Assembly: GCF_007746075.1 (NCBI RefSeq)
Contig: NZ_CP036339.1
Coordinates: forward strand, 4,927,786-4,991,785
DNA: 64,000 nucleotides
Source of the DNA: Lacipirellula limnantheis
Lineage (GTDB): Bacteria > Planctomycetota > Planctomycetia > Pirellulales > Lacipirellulaceae
Reading direction: 5' to 3'
In this document: piece by piece, positions 16,428-24,287 of the stretch
Layout: every line of letters starts with the position of its first letter
Numbering within the stretch: position 1 is the first letter of the stretch
Program-made: the position numbers and the translations under genes
The notes under the pieces: model-generated
Seen by the model: only the letters and a program-made list of their open reading frames with translations
Told to the model about the DNA's origin: nothing
The model's database searches: none

Positions 16428-17307
16428 CTAGTCGGGCTCGTGCTCCGCCGAATGGAACGCCGCCTCTTTCGCTGCAATTTCATTTCGCAGACGTGAGTTA
16501 AAGGCGGCTGCATCCGACGCATAATGGCAACGTCGATGGCAGTTGGGACAGATCGCGGCGACGCGATCTGTTTTTGTCAGGACCACCGTCCGCCAAACGA
16601 TCTATGTGATGAACTTCGAGAAAGGGAATGCCAGATGGCGTAGTAAAAGGCGCTTCGCTTCCGCAGGCTTCGCAAGTCCCGCTTGCGCGCAACCGTGCAT
16701 AAAGAGCTACCTGAGCTGATCGATGATAGATCGTTTGAATTCGTTGTTTTGCTGTGCCTCCACTGTTACCGCTGCCTTTCAACGATTCGCGAAATTGATT
16801 CAAATCAACGTTCTGCGCGAATGGAAGTTCGGTCGTCGCGTAGTTTGCGGAGTCTTCAATGACCGGAAGCAGCTTAAAGATGATCGCCTTACGTGGATTC
16901 CCGTTCTTGTCTGGGCGATCTTCGAGTGTGTGATCGAAGTAACTAACTGCGTGCGAGTAACGCCACAAACCGTCTTTCCGTTGTACTCTCTCGAACAGCA
17001 GCACATCCCGCCCGTCGGCGACGTGATCTCGAATCGCACGATTCGCGATGGTCCACTGCATGTCGCCGACAGTTCCTTCGCCGCTGTACCAGTAGACTCC
17101 ATCTTCATCGAAACCATCTTGATAGAACTGTTGTGCTGGTTCCTCCGTGTGAAATAGCAGCACAACCGGCTCTCGACTCGATGTGACGATGCCAGTCATC
17201 CGATTACCACCGAAACGATCATTCAGGTGTTTTCGGCGATAGATGGCGCCGAGTTCCAACGGACCTAATGCTGGAACCGTTTGGTACACAAGTTCATGTG
17301 GGGGCAT
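16428..17307 (-). pseudogene. SRA-like/HNH type IV restriction endonuclease, frameshifted
   Basis: Modification-dependent endonuclease of the ScoMcrA-like group. Residues about 12-150 form the SRA-like domain that reads modified DNA: LGAIYRRKHLNDRFGGNR, EGTVGDMQW, NRAIRDHVADGRDVLLFE. The HNH nuclease begins GTCEACGSEAPF with LEVHHIDRLADGGPD near residue 232. In the original frame this then turns into nonsense and stops at 16498. Dropping one base in the A5 run (T5 at 16571-16575) restores TDRVAAICPNCHRRCHY and runs to TAG at 16428-16430. So the second zinc-ligand pair and the final His were lost by one inserted base. A sequencing error or programmed slip is possible. Confidence 0.8.
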
Positions 17308-17369
17308 GGGGTCATCCTGCCGAAGTTGCCGTTACTTTCACCCGCCGCACTGACCGCACGGCTTATCCG

Positions 17370-18617
17370 CTAGCGACAATCAAAATCGCGGGAGCGTCGA
17401 CCGTGCGGCGTTGTCGCCGCCGAGCAAATGCCAACTAGAAAGAGAAGACCCGCAACAACCTGCAGCGCCGAAGATGGCTCGGGTACAACAGACGTTTCGA
17501 GTGAAGGCTGCGGCGCAAGACTCCTAAGAAACGCAAGATTTGTACTCCAGTCGGCGAGGTCAGAACTATCGTGAGTTGTCTCGAACCCTCGCTGCCAAAT
17601 TAAGAAATCATTCCCGTCAGAATCACCGTCTTGATCGAAGTCGCCCGCAATGTCGAGTTCGGCGAGCCAGCCTTCAAATTTGCCGTTTGGATTCTTACCG
17701 GTGCCGACAATGGTGCGACCGTCTGCGGAAAGATAAGTTGAGTGTCCGGTCGTCATGTCCCAGCCGGTCATGTCGATGCCAGCGTCGGTGAGGAGGCTTT
17801 TTACCGACCTCGTGCCGCTAGCCGGCGTCCAGCGAAACGCCCCGTCGCCCCCCAAGTTTGGGTTGCCATAGCCCGATATGGCAATCTTGGCCGCCGAAAC
17901 GTCAGTTGCGTAACCATTGGTCCATTGACCGAGACGCACCATCCCCGTTGCTTCGGTCCAGTACATTGGCAACTCGTTCTGTTGGCCTGGGCCGACAGCC
18001 CCCTTGCTCGTTCCGACGACAAAGCTTCCGTCCGCTGACACAGCTAATGCCTGACTGGAATAAGCCCAACCCGGTAGGTCGCCGAGCCATGTTCGGACTC
18101 CGCCTTCGTCCCTGAATCCCTCGTCGAAGCCGCTGCCGCCTACGACTACCTTTCCATCCCATGAAATATCCTCGCTAGTGCCTCCGTAGAACGTGCTATA
18201 GCTCGTAATGCCAATCACAATTGACCCATCGTAGGACGTAGCAACCGGCTCATACATTCTAGGCGGCAACAGAGTAATTCCCTCCGATTCAGTCCAGCGA
18301 TACGGTTCTGAGCTGCCGGCAATCAAGTGGCCAATGACAACATTGCCATCAGGCGAGATCGCGTTCGCTGTACGAACCTGGGGCAAGTCAGGTCCTCCGG
18401 TGAGAAACTTCAATCCAGCTACGTCAGTCCAGAGAAAAGCCTTCTGTTCAGGGAAGTATGATCCCACAACCTTCGTGCCGTCGGCCGACACGCCTTCTAC
18501 TACCATCGAAGCAGAACCGATTCCGGGAGGCAGGCCGAGCGGTAAGAACCTGGCCGCCTGGCCGACGGTGGTGAGAAGGAGCGTACATAGGGTGAAGGAC
18601 GTTAGCGTCTTCATCAT
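17370..18617 (-). CDS. Exported HAF-like repeat protein with dockerin-like and PEP-CTERM ends
   Basis: Start MMKTLTSFTL at 18617 gives a signal peptide; the frame's 113 upstream codons are not natural. The body (about 25-330) has repeated VSADGTKVVG, SPDGNVVIG, SWDGKVVVGG, SADGSFVVGT and SADGRTIVG motifs with FLWTDVAG and YWTEATGM units, a beta-propeller pattern like HAF extracellular repeats. Then GDFDQDGDSDGNDFLIWQRG is a dockerin type I-like calcium loop, and VPEPSS plus a hydrophobic helix and Arg-rich tail is a PEP-CTERM signal. Cell-surface role likely; partner unknown. Cargo of the element. Confidence 0.85.
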   Translation of the reverse strand: MMKTLTSFTLCTLLLTTVGQAARFLPLGLPPGIGSASMVVEGVSADGTKVVGSYFPEQKAFLWTDVAGLKFLTGGPDLPQVRTANAISPDGNVVIGHLIAGSSEPYRWTESEGITLLPPRMYEPVATSYDGSIVIGITSYSTFYGGTSEDISWDGKVVVGGSGFDEGFRDEGGVRTWLGDLPGWAYSSQALAVSADGSFVVGTSKGAVGPGQQNELPMYWTEATGMVRLGQWTNGYATDVSAAKIAISGYGNPNLGGDGAFRWTPASGTRSVKSLLTDAGIDMTGWDMTTGHSTYLSADGRTIVGTGKNPNGKFEGWLAELDIAGDFDQDGDSDGNDFLIWQRGFETTHDSSDLADWSTNLAFLRSLAPQPSLETSVVPEPSSALQVVAGLLFLVGICSAATTPHGRRSRDFDCR

Positions 18618-18793
18618 GGAAGCCTCGAAGAGAAGCCTAAAAAACTGGTGCTGAAAGCGACTCCGCTGCGAATTTGCGGAGCAAAACGCGCAGGCGTGTG
18701 ATTGCCGGTTGCGACCAGCTTGGCGTTCAAGGTACATTGGATACGAGTCTAATGCGACCTTTTTATAGCCACAAAGGCCATCTTTCTTGCTCA

Positions 18794-18925
18794 TTACGCT
18801 ATGAGACTCGGCCGCCGCTTCACGCTCCGCTCGGCGATCATCGCCACGACGATCGTGGCTGGGCGGCTGGGGATGTCGGTCGTGTTGTAGGATGTTTCCG
18901 CGCCGGCGGTTTGAATGCCGGGCAT
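18794..18925 (-). CDS. Small ORF, 43 aa, related to 21289-21447
   Basis: Frame read directly: begins MPGIQTAGAETSYNTTDI and continues ATIVVAMIAERS. Aligns with the 52 aa ORF at 21289-21447 at MPxI, SY, T.I, IV and RS, and DNA around both starts is also alike. The repeated occurrence upstream of two exported-protein genes suggests either a real family or a shared DNA element. No strong ribosome site. Confidence 0.35.
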   Translation of the reverse strand: MPGIQTAGAETSYNTTDIPSRPATIVVAMIAERSVKRRPSLIA

Positions 18926-19244
18926 GAGCAGTGCGCCGAATGACAAGAGCCGGCACTGCAGAGTGAACCGTAATTCATGATCGGATCGACGGCGGCAATG
19001 TGCCGGTTACTTGCCGGTTGATCTGGCACGCTTTGAAAGCCTCAGACGTAAGTCACGGCAGGTGTGTCGTTCTGTTAGTGTAAAAGATCGGGAACACGTC
19101 GGGAGTCGAGCAACCTCGGTCTGTTGACGACACGCCAAACGTTGCCAGCGAGGGAGGGGGGGCTACATACGACTCGCGAATGAGATCGATCAGGGGGTGC
19201 GGTAAACTCTCTGCACAGCCGTGGGACCCCCGGCATGCTTCGCC

Positions 19245-19328
19245 GATGCGGAGACTACTCTCACGGTTCCCAACACGCGAAGGGGCGGGAGGCGTTTCAA
19301 AATCTCCGAGCAAGGCAAAAGGGGACCC
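19245..19328. repeat. 84-bp repeat, copy 1
   Basis: Aligns without gaps to 23261-23344, about 76% identical by my count. Best-conserved ends: GCGGAGACTACTC and GGCAAAAGGGGACCC. The rest of 18926-19508 shows no convincing gene. Confidence 0.6.
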
Positions 19329-19508
19329 TATTGATGGACCGTCCGAAAACGCCTGCCGTCGCCACTCGATCCCCCATGCTCACCTACGTCCGCTAGGCCG
19401 TGGCGCCGTTTGCTTCGCGGCAAGCGTTGGCTGTTTGCCGTTGTGGTGGCGGAGCGAATTCACACCAGCCTACGAATATCAGCAAGGCTTCCAATTTGAT
19501 CAAAGGCT

Positions 19509-21179
19509 CTAGAAGCTACGATGGATACGGACTTTGCCGCGCATGCAGATATGGTTGACATCAGAGTCGACCGTGAAAAGTGCAGTAAAGTCGCCGCTTG
19601 AGAAGAGTGAGTCCGTGGCTAGTCTACTCGTCCTTGCGGCGTCTTCCGTTTCGGATTGCGTAAGCATTGCGCCGATTGGCGCAATGGCGTCTTGCCAGAC
19701 TTGTAAGTCCATAGAATCTACCAGCCCGTCTCCGTTCCCATCTGCTCCTTCGCCATTGGGCGTCGCACTTGTGCCAAATGCACGCTGCCATGCAAGAAAA
19801 TCCGCGCCATCAACAATGCCATTTGACGTGTAGTCGCCAAGCGGGGCCGGACGAAGCGACCACAGCTCCGGTCCATGCGTGCCATCATTCGCCGTAAAGA
19901 ACAGCTTTCCAGCGACGTTGACTAGACTGCGTGGGTCGGACCCTTCATTGCCAGGCCGAATCTCACCGACCTGGACAGTCCCAGCTTCGGTGCCATCAGT
20001 TTTCCACACTTCGGCATTTCTGGTCGCTCGATTGTCGCCGTCCGCACGGAAGTACAACGTGCCATCGACGTTGGTCAGATTGGAAATGCGCGACCCACTC
20101 CAACTTGGCATCAAATCTCGTACTTTGACAGTGCCTGCAGCAGTGCCATCCGACTTCCACAACTCGTCATTGAAGTAATCGTCGTTGGCCACGAAGTACA
20201 GTGTGCCTGAGACATTCGTCAATTGTCGTGGGTTTGAATCGTAGGAACCGGGAAAGACATCGCTCACTCTCACAGTCCCTGCTGGGGTGCCGTTGCTTTT
20301 CCAGAGTTCGATGCCTGTGATTGAATCTTCTTTCGTGAAGAACAGGGTTCCCCCAACGTTTATCAAATTATCTTGACCTGCCAAGCCATGAGTAGAAGCG
20401 TCAAGCTTGGTGAGCGTGATGGAGTCTTGTTTCCACAATCCATCCAAGTCCGCGAAGTACAATACGCCGTTGACATTCGTAATCTGCGACGGATTGTTTG
20501 CAGGTATCGATAAGGGTACTGTGCCAGCCGAACTTCCGTCGGTACGCCACAGCCCATCACGTCGCGAAGTATTCGTAATCGACGTTGCTATAAAGTACGT
20601 GAATCCATCTATCTCCGTAAGCTGTCTAGGGTCTGTGATGCCATGGCGTATATACAGGTCCTCGATTCTGTATGTGCCAGCCGAAGTTCCGTCGCTCCGC
20701 CAAAGCGAGTTAAGGTGCGTTTCATCGTACACCGCGAACAGCAGAAGTCCGCTGTGGTTAAACAGGGTTTGGTTAAAGCTAAAGTCGAGTCCGGGCGTGG
20801 AGTTCGTAACCATCACCGTGCCAGCTTCGTTTCCGTCGCTCTTCCATAGCTGGTAACCATGCGCGCCGTCGTTCGCCATGAAGTAAAGAACCCCGCTGAC
20901 GTTGACGAGCCGGGAGGCAGTATTCAACCCGCTACCGTTCGGATTGATATCCTTAACGAGAAGCGTGCCTTCCGCTGTACCGTCGGATTTCCACAATTCA
21001 TTCCCGTGCTGGCTATCGCTCGCAGTAAAGAAAACGTGGTCTCCCACTTCGGTGAGCACGCGTGGACCATTGTCGACGTTTTCGCCATTAAGGTCATCAA
21101 CGTCTGCGACTAGATATGGAACGGCGCTGAACGCGAGGCGGTTTTCAAGCGTCTCAAATCTCAACGTATTCGCAAACAC
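19509..21179 (-). CDS. ELWxxDGT repeat surface protein, 556 aa
   Basis: N-terminus FETLENRLAFSAVP matches the LEPR/LENR-type motif at the start of large planctomycete surface proteins. The body (about 35-440) holds about nine units built on ELWKSDGTAEGT (variants SLWRSDGT, EVWKTDGT, ELWKSNGT) alternating with L.NV.GTLYF.A.D, a beta-propeller-like repeat. A dockerin-like tail follows: GDYTSNGIVDGADFLAWQRA and GADGNGDGLVDSMDLQVWQ, two calcium-loop halves. No PEP-CTERM; the last 50 residues have no motif. Export presumably relies on the unusual N-terminus. Cargo of the element; likely adhesion or surface structure, by inference. Confidence 0.85.
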   Translation of the reverse strand: MFANTLRFETLENRLAFSAVPYLVADVDDLNGENVDNGPRVLTEVGDHVFFTASDSQHGNELWKSDGTAEGTLLVKDINPNGSGLNTASRLVNVSGVLYFMANDGAHGYQLWKSDGNEAGTVMVTNSTPGLDFSFNQTLFNHSGLLLFAVYDETHLNSLWRSDGTSAGTYRIEDLYIRHGITDPRQLTEIDGFTYFIATSITNTSRRDGLWRTDGSSAGTVPLSIPANNPSQITNVNGVLYFADLDGLWKQDSITLTKLDASTHGLAGQDNLINVGGTLFFTKEDSITGIELWKSNGTPAGTVRVSDVFPGSYDSNPRQLTNVSGTLYFVANDDYFNDELWKSDGTAAGTVKVRDLMPSWSGSRISNLTNVDGTLYFRADGDNRATRNAEVWKTDGTEAGTVQVGEIRPGNEGSDPRSLVNVAGKLFFTANDGTHGPELWSLRPAPLGDYTSNGIVDGADFLAWQRAFGTSATPNGEGADGNGDGLVDSMDLQVWQDAIAPIGAMLTQSETEDAARTSRLATDSLFSSGDFTALFTVDSDVNHICMRGKVRIHRSF

Positions 21180-21288
21180 TGCCCACTCCGCGTGGTATTG
21201 GTCGGTAGCTCATTGGGCTGGATAAAGCACACATGGACATGCTATCTGCGGTGAGCTGTCGCTGCAAACGCGAACGTTCCGCATGAAA

Positions 21289-21447
21289 TTAGCGACGCCC
21301 GTTTGTGCCTCGCTCTAAACCATACCGAGTCGTCACGTCGTCCATACTGCGGTCGGCACTAGTTGGGATGACGATCATCGGTTCGTGATTGCGAATGGCA
21401 GTGATTCTGTAGGAAGCTCCCGCGGCGGCGGATAGAATGCAGGGCAT
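21289..21447 (-). CDS. Small ORF, 52 aa, related to 18794-18925
   Basis: Starts MPCILSAAAGASYRITAI and continues MIVIPTSADRSMDD. Similar to the 43 aa ORF upstream of the HAF-like gene. It overlaps or abuts the divergent start of the 73 aa plus-strand ORF. Coding status uncertain. Confidence 0.35.
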   Translation of the reverse strand: MPCILSAAAGASYRITAIRNHEPMIVIPTSADRSMDDVTTRYGLERGTNGRR

Positions 21448-21451
21448 GGGA

Positions 21452-21673
21452 ATGACCTGGACGCGCCTCTTGAATCTAGCCTTAGTCACTGTCTTATTGT
21501 GCTCTACCGCTGAGCGGGGCATGACAGCTTACAGTGAACAATCGCTCGAAGGCGGCCTTCAAACAGTGATCTTTGCCGCGACGACAATCTATTGGGCCTA
21601 TCGGGCAGTGACCGACAAGCCTGACCCCGGCCGGGAGGCTGGGAGCGGTTGTAGTGAGAACACCCCCAAGTAA
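21452..21673 (+). CDS. Small membrane protein, about 73 aa
   Basis: ATG at 21452 chosen because AGGGCATGGGA precedes it; 21437 and 21446 are alternatives. The N-terminus is hydrophobic (LLNLALVTVLLCSTAERG), and a second hydrophobic segment (TVIFAATTIYWAYRAV) follows at about 38-53, then a polar tail (DKPDPGREAGSG). A two-segment membrane microprotein seems likely. It ends 24 bp before a PEP-CTERM gene in the same direction, so the two may be cotranscribed. Confidence 0.5.
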   Translation: MTWTRLLNLALVTVLLCSTAERGMTAYSEQSLEGGLQTVIFAATTIYWAYRAVTDKPDPGREAGSGCSENTPK

Positions 21674-21697
21674 AGCAACTTCATCCACGGTCACTTT

Positions 21698-22309
21698 ATG
21701 AAACAAACCGTCTTACTCGCGGCGTTCATCGCAACAGCGTTTTTCCGCCCGGTCGTCGCCGCCGAGTTCGTGGTAAAGCCTAACATTTCCCCCAACAACG
21801 TTTATAGCTTCTACGTCGATGGCGGCAATTTCAACGGGTCTTTCGATGCTATTTTTTTCCAAGCGAAGAGCTATCTGGGATCTTTCATCAATGCAAACAG
21901 CGGTGCCTCCGCGGGCGTCCCCCGTCCACCGGGGGATCTCTTCACCTACCCGAACCGGATGTTGACAGCCGATCCGCTGGATTTTCCGGGCGGCCTAGCC
22001 CTCACGCAAGTTGGCTTGATTAACAATGGCCAAGAGTTGTCGTTCACCGTTGGTAAGCTTGGCGGTACGATCACGACTGCCGCTGAGCCCGGCGGCGACT
22101 TGTTCCTTGGGAACGTGATGATGAGTAGCGGAGGCGGTTTTTCCTACCAGATTCAACTCATATCAGCGGGAAATGTCCTCTATGATACGGGCATCAATAC
22201 CATTCCGCTCACAGATCCAACGTTTCCCGAACCGAGTGGCTTGGTGATCGCCGCGGTGGGGATGGTCGGCCTCCTCTCCTCACGCCGCCTTCGCCGCCCG
22301 CAAGGATGA
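21698..22309 (+). CDS. PEP-CTERM exported protein, 203 aa
   Basis: Signal peptide at 1-22 (MKQTVLLAAFIATAFFRPVV), Gly/Asn/Phe-rich exported domain (about 23-170) with beta-sandwich-like periodicity (VDGGNFNGSFDAIFF, QELSFTVGKLGGT), then PEP-CTERM: FPEPSG, hydrophobic helix, RRLRR tail. Same exosortase-dependent class as the protein at 14254 but not a close relative. Cargo on the element; substrate or structure unknown. Confidence 0.85.
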   Translation: MKQTVLLAAFIATAFFRPVVAAEFVVKPNISPNNVYSFYVDGGNFNGSFDAIFFQAKSYLGSFINANSGASAGVPRPPGDLFTYPNRMLTADPLDFPGGLALTQVGLINNGQELSFTVGKLGGTITTAAEPGGDLFLGNVMMSSGGGFSYQIQLISAGNVLYDTGINTIPLTDPTFPEPSGLVIAAVGMVGLLSSRRLRRPQG

Positions 22310-22315
22310 GAGGCT

Positions 22316-22615
22316 TCACGGCAGGACGGTCTCGTGGTCGTACCCCACGAGTTCCCCGTTCTCGTTAAATCCAATCCCCAACCAGCCAGGGTTCATTGGC
22401 TTCTCGTAGAGCCAATAGCCTTCGTCGATGCTTGTCGGCTGTCCTAACAAGCGTTTGACCTCTTTGGCTTTCATCCCCGGCCGCAGCTGCGCGATGGCGC
22501 TTGTTGGCACGACGGAGCCGACGACTGAGTGAATAAGTTGACCGGCCCAGAAGAAGACCGCCGCGACTGCCATCGCAAGGAAGAGCCGGCGGAGAGTGAA
22601 GCGGGGGCGGGGCAT
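22316..22615 (-). CDS. Membrane-anchored BamE/SmpA-like small protein, 99 aa
   Basis: Start ATG at 22615 (MPRPRFTLRRLFLAM): basic FTLRRLF motif then one membrane segment (about 9-32), a common start in small planctomycete membrane proteins. The outer part has LRPGMKAKEVKRLLGQPT, the pattern of the SmpA/OmlA/BamE fold, followed by YWLYEKP and a short beta strand. It lacks a lipobox. The longer frame upstream belongs to no recognisable protein. Probably cotranscribed with the 77 aa gene 14 bp upstream. Confidence 0.65.
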   Translation of the reverse strand: MPRPRFTLRRLFLAMAVAAVFFWAGQLIHSVVGSVVPTSAIAQLRPGMKAKEVKRLLGQPTSIDEGYWLYEKPMNPGWLGIGFNENGELVGYDHETVLP

Positions 22616-22629
22616 AGAGATAGATTGTA

Positions 22630-22863
22630 TCACTCGCCAAAGTTGGCCAGCCGCGCCGGACGATGCGGGAACTGCTCGTCCATCATCATCGGCGGCCAGC
22701 CATACTTGGCTGCCAGTTTCTCTAGTTCGGCCTGCGCTTCCTCTCGCGTCACGGCGAGCCGATAGTTCTCGGCGATGTTCCCACCGGTATAGGCCACGAA
22801 TTGAAACTCGCCGGCCGTCTCCGTCGGGCTGCACACGGCGGCGTTGATGAACATTCTTTGCAT
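22630..22863 (-). CDS. Hypothetical protein, 77 aa
   Basis: Soluble protein with a beta-rich start (AGEFQFVAYTGG) and a helix (REEAQAELEKLAAKYG), ending in a Met-rich loop and a His/Pro segment. First ATG at 22863; MFINAAV at 22854 is an alternative. Same direction as, and 14 bp from, the BamE-like gene. No family recognised. Confidence 0.5.
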   Translation of the reverse strand: MQRMFINAAVCSPTETAGEFQFVAYTGGNIAENYRLAVTREEAQAELEKLAAKYGWPPMMMDEQFPHRPARLANFGE

Positions 22864-22945
22864 GCAATGAATTTCGCTGGGGCGAAGCGGGTAAACCTTC
22901 CGTCGGTGGGTACTGTCCTAACAGCGTGTTGCTAGGACAGTTTTT

Positions 22946-23110
22946 CTAATTGCCCTGGAGGTAGAGGGGTGCGCTGAGCGCAGCGCCAATTAGCAGCAAG
23001 ACTAGCAGCGAAACGACTTGAACCCACCTGGCTTTAGGCGTCTTGGCCCAATGCGGAGTGACGCCACCGAAGCTCATTAGGTAGCCGACGAATCCCCATA
23101 AGTCTTTCAT
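22946..23110 (-). CDS. Small membrane protein, 54 aa
   Basis: ATG at 23110 follows GAGGGGC, a good ribosome site; the upstream part of the frame is not natural. Starts MKDLWGFVGYLMSFGGV, a polar loop with Trp, then a strong membrane helix (VVSLLVLLLIGAALSAPLYL). A two-segment microprotein. Function unknown. Confidence 0.5.
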   Translation of the reverse strand: MKDLWGFVGYLMSFGGVTPHWAKTPKARWVQVVSLLVLLLIGAALSAPLYLQGN

Positions 23111-23915
23111 GCCCCTCAGTGTAGCGGGTGGGGGCTGAAGAAAACGACCGCACCAGCTGCCCCGTAACGCGCCTTCGCAGGCCGCCGAAGGGAATCTACC
23201 AGCAACCACTGGGACGCATTAGCGTGGCGCTGAGGGCCGCAGAGCGTGAGGTTGTACGGGGACGCGGAGACTACTCGAACAGTTCCCACGGCATGAGGGG
23301 GCGGGGGGCGATTAAAAAATTCTCAACCGGGCAAAAGGGGACCCACGAAACCACGCCCGACCAAGCGCACAAATTGCGGCGACCGGTCCGTCTGCCCATC
23401 CAGCGATCGGCACGCACTTCACGCCCGCGCCGGGAGTCGTTCTCGCGCGGCGCGGGCTAAAGTCAAGTTGTCAAAGATCGCGAGTCGAAAACTACCGCAA
23501 ATCAAATCGCAGTCGAACGTCTCGCCTCATCGGCGCCAAGCCGCACGGTGCAGCAATGCCCTAGAAGGCCCCTAGTTGGCGCGCTGCTGCGTTATAAGGT
23601 TATCTTGACTCTTTACGCTTGAGACGCCGCGGCGCGCGCCCTGGTGGCTCGTAGGGCCTGCCGTGAGGCATCCTTCGTGGCGCGCCGTTCTGGCGAGACC
23701 TTGGACGTGCTTGGAAGCAGGTCGCTTCATCGTTTTCGTAACTCTCTCCGGGTTAGAGCCAATTGGCCCCTCTCGCGTATGAGGCCGGATGCGGCCGTTC
23801 ATTTGTTAAATTAACCGGCTTTCTGATCGATTGGGGTTTCGTTTCACTCCGAGACTTGTCCGTCAAATGGCAGACGTAGCAACCTTCCCCATTGCTGACA
23901 GCGAAACTAAGCCCC
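23111..23915. other. 800-bp intergenic stretch in element
   Basis: Holds the second 84-bp repeat and a perfect 10-bp hairpin GCCCGCGCCG (23423-23432) / CGGCGCGGGC (23448-23457). A weak minus-strand frame from 23730 (MKRPASKHVQGLA, GGAGAG upstream) is not convincing. No known RNA seen. The region separates cargo from the replication module. Confidence 0.45.
23261..23344. repeat. 84-bp repeat, copy 2
   Basis: Ungapped partner of 19245-19328, spaced 4.0 kb apart and in the same orientation. One frame reads RRLL..FP..EGAGG in both copies, but a stop follows at once in this copy. Confidence 0.6.
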
Positions 23916-24158
23916 CTATGTGAAACTCGCGACAAATTGTGCGCACTTAGCGTTATGGTTTTGGAACTCACCGCTCTGGAAACTGACCGTCCCCCCGGGG
24001 TCATTCGCCGCCACAGCCGCCGCATGAGCCGCTCCTGCGTCATCGAACACAACGGACCTGCCGATGTCGATGCCACGACGGATGCCTTCCACGCGAGCCA
24101 GCAGCCGCTCGATGCGGTCGCGAACGCTGTGGTCAAAGGTGAGTTGTTGCTGGGTCAT
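23916..24158 (-). CDS. Short hypothetical in replication module, 80 aa
   Basis: Start MTQQQLTFDHSVRDRIERLL at 24158, preferred over the upstream ATG because that extension overlaps the iteron array. A helical, charged N-terminal part (DRIERLLARVEGIRRGID) and an Ala-rich middle (DDAGAAHAAAVAAN). Last gene of the minus-strand module, separated from the helicase by the candidate origin. Could be an accessory replication or regulatory protein; unproven. Confidence 0.5.
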   Translation of the reverse strand: MTQQQLTFDHSVRDRIERLLARVEGIRRGIDIGRSVVFDDAGAAHAAAVAANDPGGTVSFQSGEFQNHNAKCAQFVASFT

Positions 24159-24177
24159 TGGGTTTCCTTTCCGACCG

Positions 24178-24286
24178 GTGTGAACACTGTGAACAGTTTG
24201 CACCCACTTTCCGGTTAATTTCTATTTATTTCTCTCGTATAGGGACTAATAGGGGAAAGTGTTCACACTGTTCACACTGTTCACAC
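24178..24286. other. Candidate replication origin with iterons
   Basis: Three perfect tandem 9-bp iterons TGTTCACAC at 24260-24268, 24269-24277 and 24278-24286 face two inverted copies, GTGTGAACA (24178-24186) and CTGTGAACA (24187-24195, one mismatch). Between them is an AT-rich core at about 24214-24250 (TTAATTTCTATTTATTTC). The array directly follows the helicase stop codon, the place where satellite islands with their own Rep/helicase commonly have their origin. Role inferred from layout. Confidence 0.7.
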
Positions 24287-24287
24287 A

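Noticed and set aside
19053-19313. 86-codon minus-strand frame over the 84-bp repeat
   Set aside because: Spans the repeat and its flank; the second repeat copy does not keep this frame. I considered a group II intron end because of the sequence style but could not identify a domain V or a reverse transcriptase.
23572-23802. Small minus-strand frame with a possible ATG at 23730
   Set aside because: Ribosome site is poorly spaced and sequence shows no conserved features; mentioned only in the gap entry.
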